Assembly: GCA_964475415.1 (NCBI GenBank)
Contig: CAYYWZ010000103.1
Coordinates: forward strand, 1 to 9,843
Length of the DNA stretch: 9,843 nt
Direction of reading: 5' to 3'
Source of the DNA: CALCMJ01 sp964475415
GTDB taxonomy: Bacteria > Bacteroidota > Bacteroidia > Chitinophagales > Saprospiraceae
A program made the position numbers and the translations under genes. Below the pieces are notes generated by a model. The model did not search any database. It was given only the letters and a program-made list of their open reading frames with translations, and had not been told where the DNA came from. Shown here in pieces: positions 1 to 6,157 of the stretch. Positions within the stretch are counted from its first letter, which is position 1. Each line of letters opens with the position of its first letter.

Positions 1-3
1 GAT

Positions 4-53
4 TATAAGCGTCGTCTCTCACAAGGTACGCAGTGAGATATGATCGTCTTATA
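4..53. repeat. Imperfect long hairpin at the left edge
   Basis: TATAAG (4-9) pairs with CTTATA (48-53), and CTCAC (18-22) pairs with GTGAG (33-37) around a 10-base loop. An unpaired internal loop lies between the two stems. It sits just past the 3' end of the minus-strand membrane-protein gene (stop at 83). It has no T-tract on the minus strand, so it does not read as a simple terminator. It could be the end of a mobile element or of an RNA that continues beyond the window. Confidence 0.35.
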
Positions 54-82
54 TAGTGTTGTCAGTTGCTTTCAATTTTAAA

Positions 83-700
83 CTATTCCCAGAAATATTT
101 ACCGTTTACTTTATGTTTAAAAAAAACTAAAGAAATTACCAAGTGAATAATACCATTTAATATCAAATTCTTAGCACCAAGAGTTATTCCTAAGACTAGA
201 ATTAATAAAAATGAAACCATAAGTAGATAAATAGCCCACTTCTTTTTTAAAAAGATAAATATACAAGATATTATAACGCTCAAACTTATAAGTATGGCAA
301 TTATACTAAGACTTGAGCTAAAATTTGCTTGATTTATATCGTATATATTAAAACACTGTCCCAGCATTCCAAGAGTTAACCAAATTGATACTATTGAAGA
401 AAATTTGTATTTAGGAGAAATATGAGAATTATATTTTTGAAATATTTCTTTATCAATACTATCATTTAGCAATTCAGAATCTAATTCTTTATTATTGCTT
501 TTAATATTTACAAAATCTTGTGATTTTTTTATAGTCTGTTCGTAATTTCGAATCAATGATCTATTCTCAAGTTCATTTAAGTTCCTTCTATTTAATTCAG
601 ATTGATACCTCTCAATATCGAATTCACTGTAAATGTCAGGATTCATTATTATCATTAAAAGAGTTAAATCCGAGTATTCTTCAATTGATTTTTCAAACAT
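83..700 (-). CDS. Hypothetical four-helix membrane protein, AT-rich, accessory-looking
   Basis: This 205-residue protein matches no family I can name with confidence. The first ~95 residues are hydrophilic and charged. An N-terminal stretch (about 9-41) has the pattern 'Y-S-D-x-x-L-L-x-I...NP-D-x-Y...R-Y-x-x-E-L-x-R-R-N'; a similar short motif precedes membrane domains in other uncharacterised bacterial proteins. Four hydrophobic segments follow (about 100-119, 129-151, 155-176 and 177-195), with KKK at 152-154 between helices 2 and 3, and the C-terminus is short and polar. The ATG at 700 is the first in frame; no Shine-Dalgarno is visible. G+C is much lower than in the neighbouring genes: 14 and 13 G/C in the 60-base lines 121-180 and 241-300. 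This supports horizontal acquisition or weak constraint. A 9-base inverted repeat (58-66 and 852-860) brackets the gene. The protein-like hydropathy makes a real gene likely; its function is unknown. Confidence 0.75.
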   Translation of the reverse strand: MFEKSIEEYSDLTLLMIIMNPDIYSEFDIERYQSELNRRNLNELENRSLIRNYEQTIKKSQDFVNIKSNNKELDSELLNDSIDKEIFQKYNSHISPKYKFSSIVSIWLTLGMLGQCFNIYDINQANFSSSLSIIAILISLSVIISCIFIFLKKKWAIYLLMVSFLLILVLGITLGAKNLILNGIIHLVISLVFFKHKVNGKYFWE

Positions 701-784
701 TCTACAATGTAATTTTTTTTTTAAATAAATGTTTCTCGCAATGTCATTAAGATAATTAATTCAATCGAAAATTTTGATTCACGG

Positions 785-851
785 AGTTCTAAGTTTTAAA
801 GAAAATTTCCCCCTTTAATTTTAAACAACCATCTTCTTAAAGTTCTAAGTT
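785..851. repeat. 11-base direct repeat, two copies 56 bases apart
   Basis: AGTTCTAAGTT occurs at 785-795 and again at 841-851, in the non-coding stretch upstream of the membrane-protein gene. The second copy abuts ACTGACAAC (852-860), which is the reverse complement of 58-66 on the far side of that gene. Together these could be remnants of element ends or a tandem binding site. In such AT-rich DNA, chance is also possible. Confidence 0.3.
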
Positions 852-881
852 ACTGACAACTTGTCAATATGTTCTTGTCTA

Positions 882-927
882 CTATAAGCTTCGCGTTATA
901 GGATAGTAAGTAAGCTCCGTTATCCTA
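882..927. repeat. Two overlapping, mutually exclusive hairpins
   Basis: CTATAA (882-887) pairs with TTATAG (896-901). Alternatively, TAGGATA (899-905) pairs perfectly with TATCCTA (921-927) around a 15-base loop. The two stems share bases 899-901, so only one can form at a time, as in attenuators or in the subterminal hairpins of single-strand transposons. It lies about 35 bases upstream of the structured RNA candidate that begins near 961. The pairing is directly visible; the role is inference. Confidence 0.4.
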
Positions 928-960
928 CTAACATGATATATAAGGTGTAGGTCTTAATAG

Positions 961-1180
961 AGGGTATAAATAATGGAATAACAAGGAATAATAGGAGCTG
1001 TGCATAGCACCGCAGCGAACGCGGAGTACTGGATAGCCTGACTTATATGGCTGCCGAAAAGCGGGATGGCAAAATAGAAACCGATCTACTATGATAGCTC
1101 TGTTCCATACTTACGTATTCTCATACGGCTCGGACAGGTCTGCCTGCGGGAAGGTTTCGGCAGACTTATAAGGAACGCCC
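961..1180 (+). ncRNA. Structured non-coding RNA candidate, possibly an orphan HEARO/omegaRNA
   Basis: This block has no credible reading frame and is richer in G+C than its surroundings (29 of 60 in 1021-1080). It folds into a consistent set of helices on the + strand. GGAGCT (994-999) closes with AGCTCT (1096-1101, one G-U). Inside are GTGC/GCAC (1000-1003 with 1007-1010), AGCC/GGCT (1035-1038 with 1049-1052) and TGCC/GGCA (1052-1055 with 1068-1071; shares base 1052). The 3' domain is closed by GTTCC/GGAAC (1102-1106 with 1172-1176) and encloses two hairpins: CGTAT-TCTC-ATACG (1114-1127) and GTCTGCC/GGCAGAC (1138-1144 with 1159-1165). It lacks the hallmark sequences of tmRNA, RNase P RNA and SRP RNA. 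Several patches (CTACTATGATAGCTCTGTTCC region, GGCTCGGAC, GGAACGCCC at the 3' end) remind me of HEARO RNA, the omegaRNA scaffold of IscB nucleases. That link rests on memory, not alignment. No HNH/RuvC nuclease follows; the next gene is a kinase. The strand and the 5' limit are uncertain. Confidence 0.5.
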
Positions 1181-1196
1181 AAATAATACTTATAAA

Positions 1197-1218
1197 GTTA
1201 TAGATTATCTTCTATAAC
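1197..1218. repeat. Perfect 8-bp hairpin between the RNA candidate and the kinase gene
   Basis: GTTATAGA (1197-1204) and TCTATAAC (1211-1218) are perfect reverse complements around a 6-base loop. No T-tract follows on either strand, so it is a poor intrinsic terminator. It lies between the 3' end of the structured RNA candidate and the kinase promoter. It could be the right-end hairpin of a small mobile element or an operator. Immediately after it, AGTAATTACT (1219-1228) is a perfect 10-base palindrome. Confidence 0.5.
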
Positions 1219-1228
1219 AGTAATTACT

Positions 1229-1236
1229 TACATTTG
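1229..1236 (+). promoter_or_regulatory. Bacteroidota-type -7 promoter element for the PfkB kinase
   Basis: TACATTTG matches TAnnTTTG, the -7 element used by the primary sigma factor of Bacteroidota, exactly. Transcription would start about 7 bases further on, giving a leader of only about 10 bases before the ATG at 1253. No TTG -33 element is seen. A 10-base palindrome (1219-1228) directly abuts the element and could be a repressor site. Confidence 0.6.
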
Positions 1237-1252
1237 CACAAAAATAAGTCTT

Positions 1253-2167
1253 ATGAGTTTACTGATGATCGGAACTATGGCCTTTGATACCATAGAAACG
1301 CCATACGGAAAAGTGGAAATGGTAATAGGTGGCGCGTGCACATATGCTGCATGGTCGGCTTCGTTCTACACGAATAATATCCAAGTGGTTTCTATAGTGG
1401 GAGAGGATTTCCCTAATGCTGAAATAGAGCTGCTAGAATCGAGAGGCGTAGATTCTAAGGGAATAGAAATCGTAGAAGGGAAAAAATCATTTTTCTGGTC
1501 GGGTAAATACCATGACAATATGAATTCTCGAGATACGCTGGTTACGGATCTTAACGTACTCGCAGATTTTGATCCAGTATTGCCTGATGCGTATAAGAAT
1601 CCAAGTTTTGTTATGCTTGGAAATCTTACACCCGAGATTCAGCTCCAGGTTATGGATCAGCTAGAAAGTAAGCCTAAACTTATCGTTCTGGATACCATGA
1701 ATTTCTGGATGGATGTTGCTATGGATAGTCTGAAAAAAGCCATCAGCAAGGTCGATGTTCTTACCATCAATGATGATGAGGCGCGTCAACTATCTGGTGA
1801 ATATTCGCTAGTACATGCTGCTGAAAAAATCCACGCTATGGGACCAAAAATTCTTGTTATCAAGAAAGGGGAACATGGTGCTCTATTGTTCTACAACTCA
1901 GAACTATTCTATGCACCAGCCTTACCTCTAGCTGTTGTAAAAGATCCTACTGGTGCAGGTGATACCTTTGCAGGTGGGTTTATAGGATACTTAGCGAAAA
2001 CGGACGATATCTCTTATGATAACATCAAGAGAGCAATCATCCATGGATCTGCTATGGCTTCTCACTGTGTGGAAGAATTTTCTCTAGATAAGATCAAAAC
2101 GCTTACTAGTGAGGATGTAGATGCTAGGTTAGAGCAGTTTAAGCGTCTAACACAGTTCGATCTGTAG
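1253..2167 (+). CDS. PfkB-family (ribokinase-like) sugar or nucleoside kinase
   Basis: This 304-residue protein is a full-length cytoplasmic kinase of the ribokinase/PfkB superfamily, which transfers phosphate from ATP to a sugar or nucleoside hydroxyl. The N-terminus has the substrate-binding Asp (D12, in AFDTIETP) and the Gly-Gly pair G26-G27 (IGGACTYAA). The mid-protein NDDEA motif starts at N173, matching the family's N-x-x-E position. PfkB signature 2, DPTGAGDTFAGG, carries the anion hole and the catalytic base D237. The exact substrate cannot be read from sequence. The long-standing Bacteroidota annotation is simply 'PfkB family carbohydrate kinase', and adenosine- or ribokinase-like activity is equally possible. 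The ATG start fits the family N-terminus and lies about 10 bases after the predicted transcription start. The gene appears monocistronic: the next genes run on the opposite strand. Confidence 0.93.
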   Translation: MSLLMIGTMAFDTIETPYGKVEMVIGGACTYAAWSASFYTNNIQVVSIVGEDFPNAEIELLESRGVDSKGIEIVEGKKSFFWSGKYHDNMNSRDTLVTDLNVLADFDPVLPDAYKNPSFVMLGNLTPEIQLQVMDQLESKPKLIVLDTMNFWMDVAMDSLKKAISKVDVLTINDDEARQLSGEYSLVHAAEKIHAMGPKILVIKKGEHGALLFYNSELFYAPALPLAVVKDPTGAGDTFAGGFIGYLAKTDDISYDNIKRAIIHGSAMASHCVEEFSLDKIKTLTSEDVDARLEQFKRLTQFDL

Positions 2168-2360
2168 ATTATTTTGTGAAAGAAAAATGGATCTTGTCAG
2201 ATAAGATATGCTTGTTATATCTCAGTAATTCAGGTAGACAAACTTAATATGACTTAAAGGTGTGCCAATATTATCGTTATAATATAATGTGTAAATAAGC
2301 TATACCATCTATCTTATGATGATAGGCTTAGAAGGATAAGGAAGTACCCTTAGTAGGGAT
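2168..2360. other. Intergenic stretch between the kinase and a small convergent gene
   Basis: I find no gene here. Short AT-rich hairpins are visible: AGATAT/ATATCT (2204-2209 with 2217-2222) and CTATC/GATAG in the 2310-2330 area. Neither is followed by a T-tract, so I do not call a terminator for the kinase. A 4-bp CCCT/AGGG hairpin lies just before the stop of the small minus-strand gene. The rest of the non-coding stretch to 2577 is taken up by that small gene and its upstream signals. Confidence 0.5.
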
Positions 2361-2504
2361 CTATAGCTTAGTAAGAAATTCTAGGCCAGCTCCATTCTTA
2401 TTATAAACCCAGATCAACAGGATAATAAATAAGAAAACCATGACAAGAAATTGCCCTAGACAAGCTCCTTTTTTTCCCCAATTTTGATTTGATCCGTCTG
2501 ACAT
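2361..2504 (-). CDS. Small single-helix membrane protein (47 aa), hypothetical
   Basis: The frame from the ATG at 2504 to TAG at 2361 encodes 47 residues. The layout is protein-like: a polar, basic N-terminus (MSDGSNQNWGKKG...), then one hydrophobic helix (about 18-34, rich in L, V, F and I and ending in W), then a short polar tail. No known family is recognised. It lies downstream of the aminopeptidase gene on the same strand, 73 bases beyond its stop. A weak terminator and a near-consensus -7 element lie between them, so it may have its own transcript. No Shine-Dalgarno is visible, in line with the other genes here. The reading frame is directly visible; that it is expressed is inference from its membrane-protein layout. 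Confidence 0.5.
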   Translation of the reverse strand: MSDGSNQNWGKKGACLGQFLVMVFLFIILLIWVYNKNGAGLEFLTKL

Positions 2505-2530
2505 TGCTGTTAGTTTTTTAAAAATTTATA

Positions 2531-2538
2531 CAAAGAAA
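2531..2538 (-). promoter_or_regulatory. Possible -7 element for the 47-aa gene
   Basis: On the minus strand the sequence reads TTTCTTTG, one mismatch from TAnnTTTG. It would place the transcript start about 20 bases before the ATG at 2504, similar to the leaders of the other genes in the window. In AT-rich DNA a one-mismatch hit is weak evidence. Confidence 0.3.
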
Positions 2539-2540
2539 GT

Positions 2541-2566
2541 TAAAAAGATATATTCCCGTAGAATAT
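2541..2566 (-). terminator. Weak intrinsic terminator after the aminopeptidase gene
   Basis: Reading the minus strand, ATATTC (2566-2561) pairs with GAATAT (2555-2550) around a 5-base loop, and a run of five Ts follows (2546-2542). It begins 12 bases after the TGA of the aminopeptidase gene. The stem has little G+C, so efficiency is doubtful. The same bases take part in a 12-base perfect palindrome, TAGAATATTCTA (2559-2570). Confidence 0.35.
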
Positions 2567-2577
2567 TCTAGATAAAA

Positions 2578-4350
2578 TCACCCAAAGGGTTTACATTTTT
2601 CATATAACCAGCCTTTTTCGACCTCATTTAGGTGTGGAGATACTCTATCGTAGACCATTTTGTGATATCTGTTCATCCATGTTTTCTCTTTGCTGTCTAA
2701 CTCCGTTTCGTCGACTAGCTGCTTATCTATAGGAAATAATGTCAAAGTTTCGTGTTCTAGAAAGCCCTCTTTCTCAGATGCTGTGGTAAGTATGAGATTC
2801 TCTATCCTTATCCCATATTCGCCAGTCTCATAATATCCTGGCTCATTAGAGGTCACCATCCCCGCTTGTATAACGGTGTTAGCTCTTCCTACCGTGGACG
2901 GAGCAAATCCCTGCGGTGCTTCATGTACATTCAAGAAAAATCCTACACCGTGGCCGGTACCATGGAGATAATTCAATCCTTTCTGCCATAAAAAATTTCT
3001 GGCAAGAATATCTAATTGCGTTCCCTTAGTACCTTCAGGATAGATTGCATCGTCTAGTGCTATATGTCCCCGTAGCACTGCTGTATAGGCTTCCTTCTGT
3101 TCTTCCGTAGGTGTAGATAGACATAGGGTCCTAGTAATATCTGTTGTACCATCTAGATATTGTCCTCCAGAATCTATCAGCAAGATACCCTCAGGCTCTA
3201 TCTTCTTAGACTTATGTTCGTCGGGTCTATAATGTACGATAGCGCCATTAGACTTATAGCCTACAATGGCTGCAAAACTTTCTCCAAAATATCCTTCCTG
3301 TTGGGATCTGAAATGTATGAGTTTTTCCGAAACATCATATTCCGTTATATCTTTATCTTTTATATTTTCTTCTAACCACATAAAAGTTCTCAACAAAGCA
3401 ACAGCATCTTTCTCCATGACCTTTCTAAAATGTGCAATCTCAGTAAGATTTTTTATTGCCTTAGCGTTCTGCACAAAATTCGGTACAAGCTCTATCGTAC
3501 CAGTAATAGCATCCATAATACTCCTGCTCGTTGTCTTATTATCGACTCCTACTCTGTCTTTTTTTTCTAAGGCCGAAAGATCATGTTTTATGAGATCATA
3601 AGATACCGTTGTGATTCCTTCCCGCTCAAAGTAAGCTTTTGTATCCTCATCGAGTTTCTCAAGCTTTATATATAGATAAGCTCTATCCTGTGTTAATACT
3701 GCAAAAGAAATTACCACAGGGTTAAACTCTATATCCGAAGATCTAATATTATATAACCAAGCAATATCGTCTAGAGAAGAAGCAACGTAATGACTTAGTT
3801 CATGCTCCTTCATATTTGTTCTTAATATGTCAATTTTTTTACTCGCAGACATACCTGTATATCTCTCCTCATGAACAAAAATTGCGTTCAATGGAAAAAC
3901 TGCTCTATCTGTCCAGATGGTATCTATAAGATCTGCATCATAGTTGATACTCAGTTCGTATTTTTTTACCTTTTTGTCTAAGGAGCGAGCACTTGCATCA
4001 GAAATTAAGTTTCCGTCTATACCTATGACAGAGCCTTTGGCAAGTGTATCCATAATCCAGTCTATGTGCTGAGGAGATCCTTGATTATAAACTTTATGTA
4101 AAATAAATTCTGATGCTTCTAATTCTTGTTCGCCTTGTAGAAAATATCTAGAATCTGTCCATAGGCCAGCATGATCCGCCGTTACCACAGCAACACCTGC
4201 TGATCCTGTAAATCCAGAGATCCATTCTCTAGATTTCCAACGATTCGCCACATATTCACTTTGATGAGCGTCACTCGATGGAATAATGTAGGCATCAATT
4301 CCTACAGCTTTCATTTGCGCCCTTAGGAGAGTTAATCTTTGGTTTATCAT
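2578..4350 (-). CDS. Xaa-Pro aminopeptidase, long M24B type
   Basis: This 590-residue enzyme is a member of peptidase family M24B, which removes an N-terminal residue preceding proline, usually with two Mn2+ or other divalent ions. It has the long three-part layout of eukaryotic cytosolic aminopeptidase P, not the ~440-residue PepP of E. coli. A creatinase-like N-terminal domain spans about 1-130, a second about 150-310, the catalytic pita-bread domain about 315-535, and a short C-terminal domain (M24_C type) about 535-590. All five metal ligands are visible: D393 and D404 (LIDSGGQYLDGTTDITRT), H467 (HGTGHGVG), E503 (TSNEPGYY) and E517 (IRIENL). Their spacing matches the family. There is no signal peptide, so it is probably cytoplasmic and acts in peptide turnover. 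The ATG at 4350 begins MINQRLTLLRAQM, a typical family start. It is divergent from rpoN and has its own promoter. Confidence 0.95.
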   Translation of the reverse strand: MINQRLTLLRAQMKAVGIDAYIIPSSDAHQSEYVANRWKSREWISGFTGSAGVAVVTADHAGLWTDSRYFLQGEQELEASEFILHKVYNQGSPQHIDWIMDTLAKGSVIGIDGNLISDASARSLDKKVKKYELSINYDADLIDTIWTDRAVFPLNAIFVHEERYTGMSASKKIDILRTNMKEHELSHYVASSLDDIAWLYNIRSSDIEFNPVVISFAVLTQDRAYLYIKLEKLDEDTKAYFEREGITTVSYDLIKHDLSALEKKDRVGVDNKTTSRSIMDAITGTIELVPNFVQNAKAIKNLTEIAHFRKVMEKDAVALLRTFMWLEENIKDKDITEYDVSEKLIHFRSQQEGYFGESFAAIVGYKSNGAIVHYRPDEHKSKKIEPEGILLIDSGGQYLDGTTDITRTLCLSTPTEEQKEAYTAVLRGHIALDDAIYPEGTKGTQLDILARNFLWQKGLNYLHGTGHGVGFFLNVHEAPQGFAPSTVGRANTVIQAGMVTSNEPGYYETGEYGIRIENLILTTASEKEGFLEHETLTLFPIDKQLVDETELDSKEKTWMNRYHKMVYDRVSPHLNEVEKGWLYEKCKPFG

Positions 4351-4376
4351 AAATATCAGCTTATCAAAACAAAATA

Positions 4377-4384
4377 CAAAAGTA
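4377..4384 (-). promoter_or_regulatory. -7 promoter element for the aminopeptidase gene
   Basis: The minus strand reads TACTTTTG, an exact TAnnTTTG match. The start point would lie near 4371, giving a leader of about 20 bases. No -33 TTG at the usual spacing was found. Confidence 0.55.
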
Positions 4385-4570
4385 ATTCTTAGTCTAATAA
4401 GTAGGCTTAATAATCAACGAAAATGTAGGTAAATACTCATAATATAATGAGAATAAGGTCAAAAACCTATGCACATAAAACAGTGTCAATAAGATCGAAT
4501 AATTTCACTACTCTCTAATAATCAGCTTAATTAATATTATAAAAAATTATAATATGTTGTAAAATGAATA
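4385..4570. other. Divergent control region between the aminopeptidase and rpoN genes
   Basis: There is no gene in this part of the 314-base gap (4351-4664). It holds the inverted repeat CTCAT/ATGAG (4436-4440 with 4447-4451, 6-base spacer), followed by a short AGGT/ACCT hairpin (about 4455-4467). Both could be regulator sites, but neither matches an operator I know. Promoters for both flanking genes lie at its edges. Confidence 0.4.
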
Positions 4571-4578
4571 TATATTTG
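4571..4578 (+). promoter_or_regulatory. -7 promoter element for rpoN
   Basis: TATATTTG is an exact TAnnTTTG match. A start near 4585 would give a leader of about 80 bases, far longer than those of the kinase, aminopeptidase and prfA genes. A TTG at 4557-4559 is too close to serve as the -33 element. Confidence 0.5.
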
Positions 4579-4606
4579 CTAGGAAACACTAGATTAAAAA
4601 ATCCTT

Positions 4607-4631
4607 TGTGCGTATTTTTTGTTAATACACA
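4607..4631 (+). other. Hairpin in the rpoN leader
   Basis: GTATT (4612-4616) pairs with AATAC (4624-4628), and TGT (4607-4609) pairs with ACA (4629-4631) across a two-base bulge. The 7-base loop is T-rich. It falls within the predicted rpoN leader, 33 bases before the ATG. A possible ribosome binding site, AAAGGA (4652-4657), lies between the hairpin and the start. This is the clearest Shine-Dalgarno-like sequence in the window. Confidence 0.35.
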
Positions 4632-4664
4632 TATAGGCTCATAAGAAAACTAAAGGATAAAGAG

Positions 4665-6143
4665 ATGTTAAAGCAGAGTTTAAGTCATAAGATGTTACAA
4701 AAGCTGTCTCCTCAACAGATACAGCTGATGAAACTGTTACAAATTCCTACCGCGACACTGGACGATCGTATCAGTGAAGAATTGGAATCCAACCCTGCCC
4801 TAGACGAGGGAGAAAAAGAGCCAGACGTTTTTGACTTAGATAAGGAGGAAGGTGAAGATGGAGATACAGAGAGTTTCGAGTTAGATGATTATCTAAACGA
4901 ATACATAGATGATGATCCTATAAGTTATAAGCTAAGAACAGACAACTATACCAGCAACGAAGAAGACAAGACCATTCCTATTGCTGTAGAAGAAACCTTC
5001 CACGAATATCTAGAAAATCAGCTGGGAATGTTGCAGCTAGAAGATGATAGAAGTACTATCATAGCCAAGCAAATTATAGGCAGTATAGATAATGATGGGT
5101 ACCTAAGAAGAGTCCCTCATTCTATCATCGATGATCTATTGTTTTCGCAAGCTATCGATGCTCAAGAAGATGAAATTACCTCTATGTTGACAAGGATCCA
5201 AAAGTTCGATCCACCTGGTGTTGGTGCTAGAGACCTACAAGAATCTCTCATCATACAACTCCAAAAAAAGATAGAAAAAAATGGTGATGATAATTCTAAG
5301 TCCATGTTATATGCTTCGAAGATTCTAAAAAATCATTTTGAAGAATTTACAAAGAAGCATTATATCAAGTTAAGAAAACATCTGTTCATATCAGAGTCGG
5401 AGTTAAAGGAAGCACTGACAGAAATTCTAAAACTAAATCCGAAACCGGCAAGTGGTTTTGTATCTCGAGGTAGATCTACAACACAATATGTAGTACCTGA
5501 TTTTTTCATATTGAACAGCAATGGCGAACTAGAATTATCGCTTAATAGCAAAAACGCACCTGACCTCAGAGTCAATGATAGCTACAAGGATATGCTCAGA
5601 ACATATAAGCATTCTACAGCAGGAAGAAAATCGACTAAGCAAGAGAAAGAAGCTGTAATGTTTATAAAACAAAAAATAGATTCAGCTAAGTGGTTTATAG
5701 ATGCTATCAAGCAAAGGCAAGATACTTTATATAAGACCATGTATTCTATCATGCAATTTCAGTATGCCTATTTCACTTCAGGAGATGATAGTCAGCTAAA
5801 GCCTATGATTCTTAAGGATATTGCAGAGATCACTGGTCTAGATATATCTACCGTATCAAGGGTTGCTAACAGTAAGTTTGTTCAGACGGAGTTTGGAACT
5901 AAACGACTGAAAAGTTTCTTCTCTGAGTCTTTACAAACTAAAGACGGAACAGAGGTGTCTACTCTAGAGGTTAAGAACATTCTAAATGATATTATCAAGG
6001 AAGAAGATAAGAGAAAGCCATTGTCAGATGAAAAGCTAAAAGATTTCTTGCAAGAAAAAGGATATAACATAGCTAGAAGGACCGTTGCCAAATATAGGGA
6101 GCAACTGAATATTCCCGTAGCTAGATTGAGAAAAGAACTGTAA
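4665..6143 (+). CDS. rpoN: RNA polymerase sigma-54 factor
   Basis: This 492-residue protein is the alternative sigma factor that directs RNA polymerase to -24/-12 promoters and needs an AAA+ activator to open DNA. All three regions are present. The Gln/Leu-rich activator-responsive region I covers about residues 3-48 (QSLSHKMLQKLSPQQIQLMKLLQIP, then EELESNPAL). A strongly acidic linker follows (about 49-95). The core-binding domain contains the GVGARDLQESL motif and spans about 110-310. The C-terminal DNA-binding domain has a helix-turn-helix at about 383-405 (LKDIAEITGLDISTVSRVANSK). It ends with the diagnostic RpoN box ARRTVAKYRE at 470-479. Length is normal for Bacteroidota. The ATG follows an AAAGGA site by 7 bases. 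It is convergent with the secreted-protein gene downstream, with only 14 bases between the stops. No activator gene lies in the window. Confidence 0.97.
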   Translation: MLKQSLSHKMLQKLSPQQIQLMKLLQIPTATLDDRISEELESNPALDEGEKEPDVFDLDKEEGEDGDTESFELDDYLNEYIDDDPISYKLRTDNYTSNEEDKTIPIAVEETFHEYLENQLGMLQLEDDRSTIIAKQIIGSIDNDGYLRRVPHSIIDDLLFSQAIDAQEDEITSMLTRIQKFDPPGVGARDLQESLIIQLQKKIEKNGDDNSKSMLYASKILKNHFEEFTKKHYIKLRKHLFISESELKEALTEILKLNPKPASGFVSRGRSTTQYVVPDFFILNSNGELELSLNSKNAPDLRVNDSYKDMLRTYKHSTAGRKSTKQEKEAVMFIKQKIDSAKWFIDAIKQRQDTLYKTMYSIMQFQYAYFTSGDDSQLKPMILKDIAEITGLDISTVSRVANSKFVQTEFGTKRLKSFFSESLQTKDGTEVSTLEVKNILNDIIKEEDKRKPLSDEKLKDFLQEKGYNIARRTVAKYREQLNIPVARLRKEL

Positions 6144-6157
6144 GCTTATCTTAATCC

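Noticed and set aside
556..750. 64-residue plus-strand frame over the start of the membrane-protein gene
   Set aside because: It overlaps the better-supported minus gene, has no recognisable features and runs into the intergenic region.
1096..1135. Group II intron domain V on the minus strand
   Set aside because: GAGCCGTATGAG resembles the start of a domain V, but the return strand pairs poorly and no reverse transcriptase or intron boundary is present.
961..1180. RNase P RNA, tmRNA or SRP RNA as identity of the structured block
   Set aside because: The AGAGGAAAGUC-type core of RNase P, the tRNA-like 3' end of tmRNA and the GGUCAGG...GGAAGCAGCC core of SRP RNA are all absent, although GGACAGGTC with GGGAAGG first looked SRP-like.
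3160..3601. Plus-strand reading frames inside the aminopeptidase gene (71 and 111 residues)
   Set aside because: They lie wholly antisense to a gene with all five metal ligands in place, and their composition shows no domain or start signal.
5360..6091. Minus-strand reading frames within rpoN (71 and 69 residues)
   Set aside because: They are antisense to conserved sigma-54 domains, Ser/Phe/Leu-rich like typical shadows, with no promoter.
6144..6157. Bidirectional terminator between rpoN and the secreted-protein gene
   Set aside because: Only 14 bases separate the stops, and no stem longer than about four pairs with a T-tract is visible.
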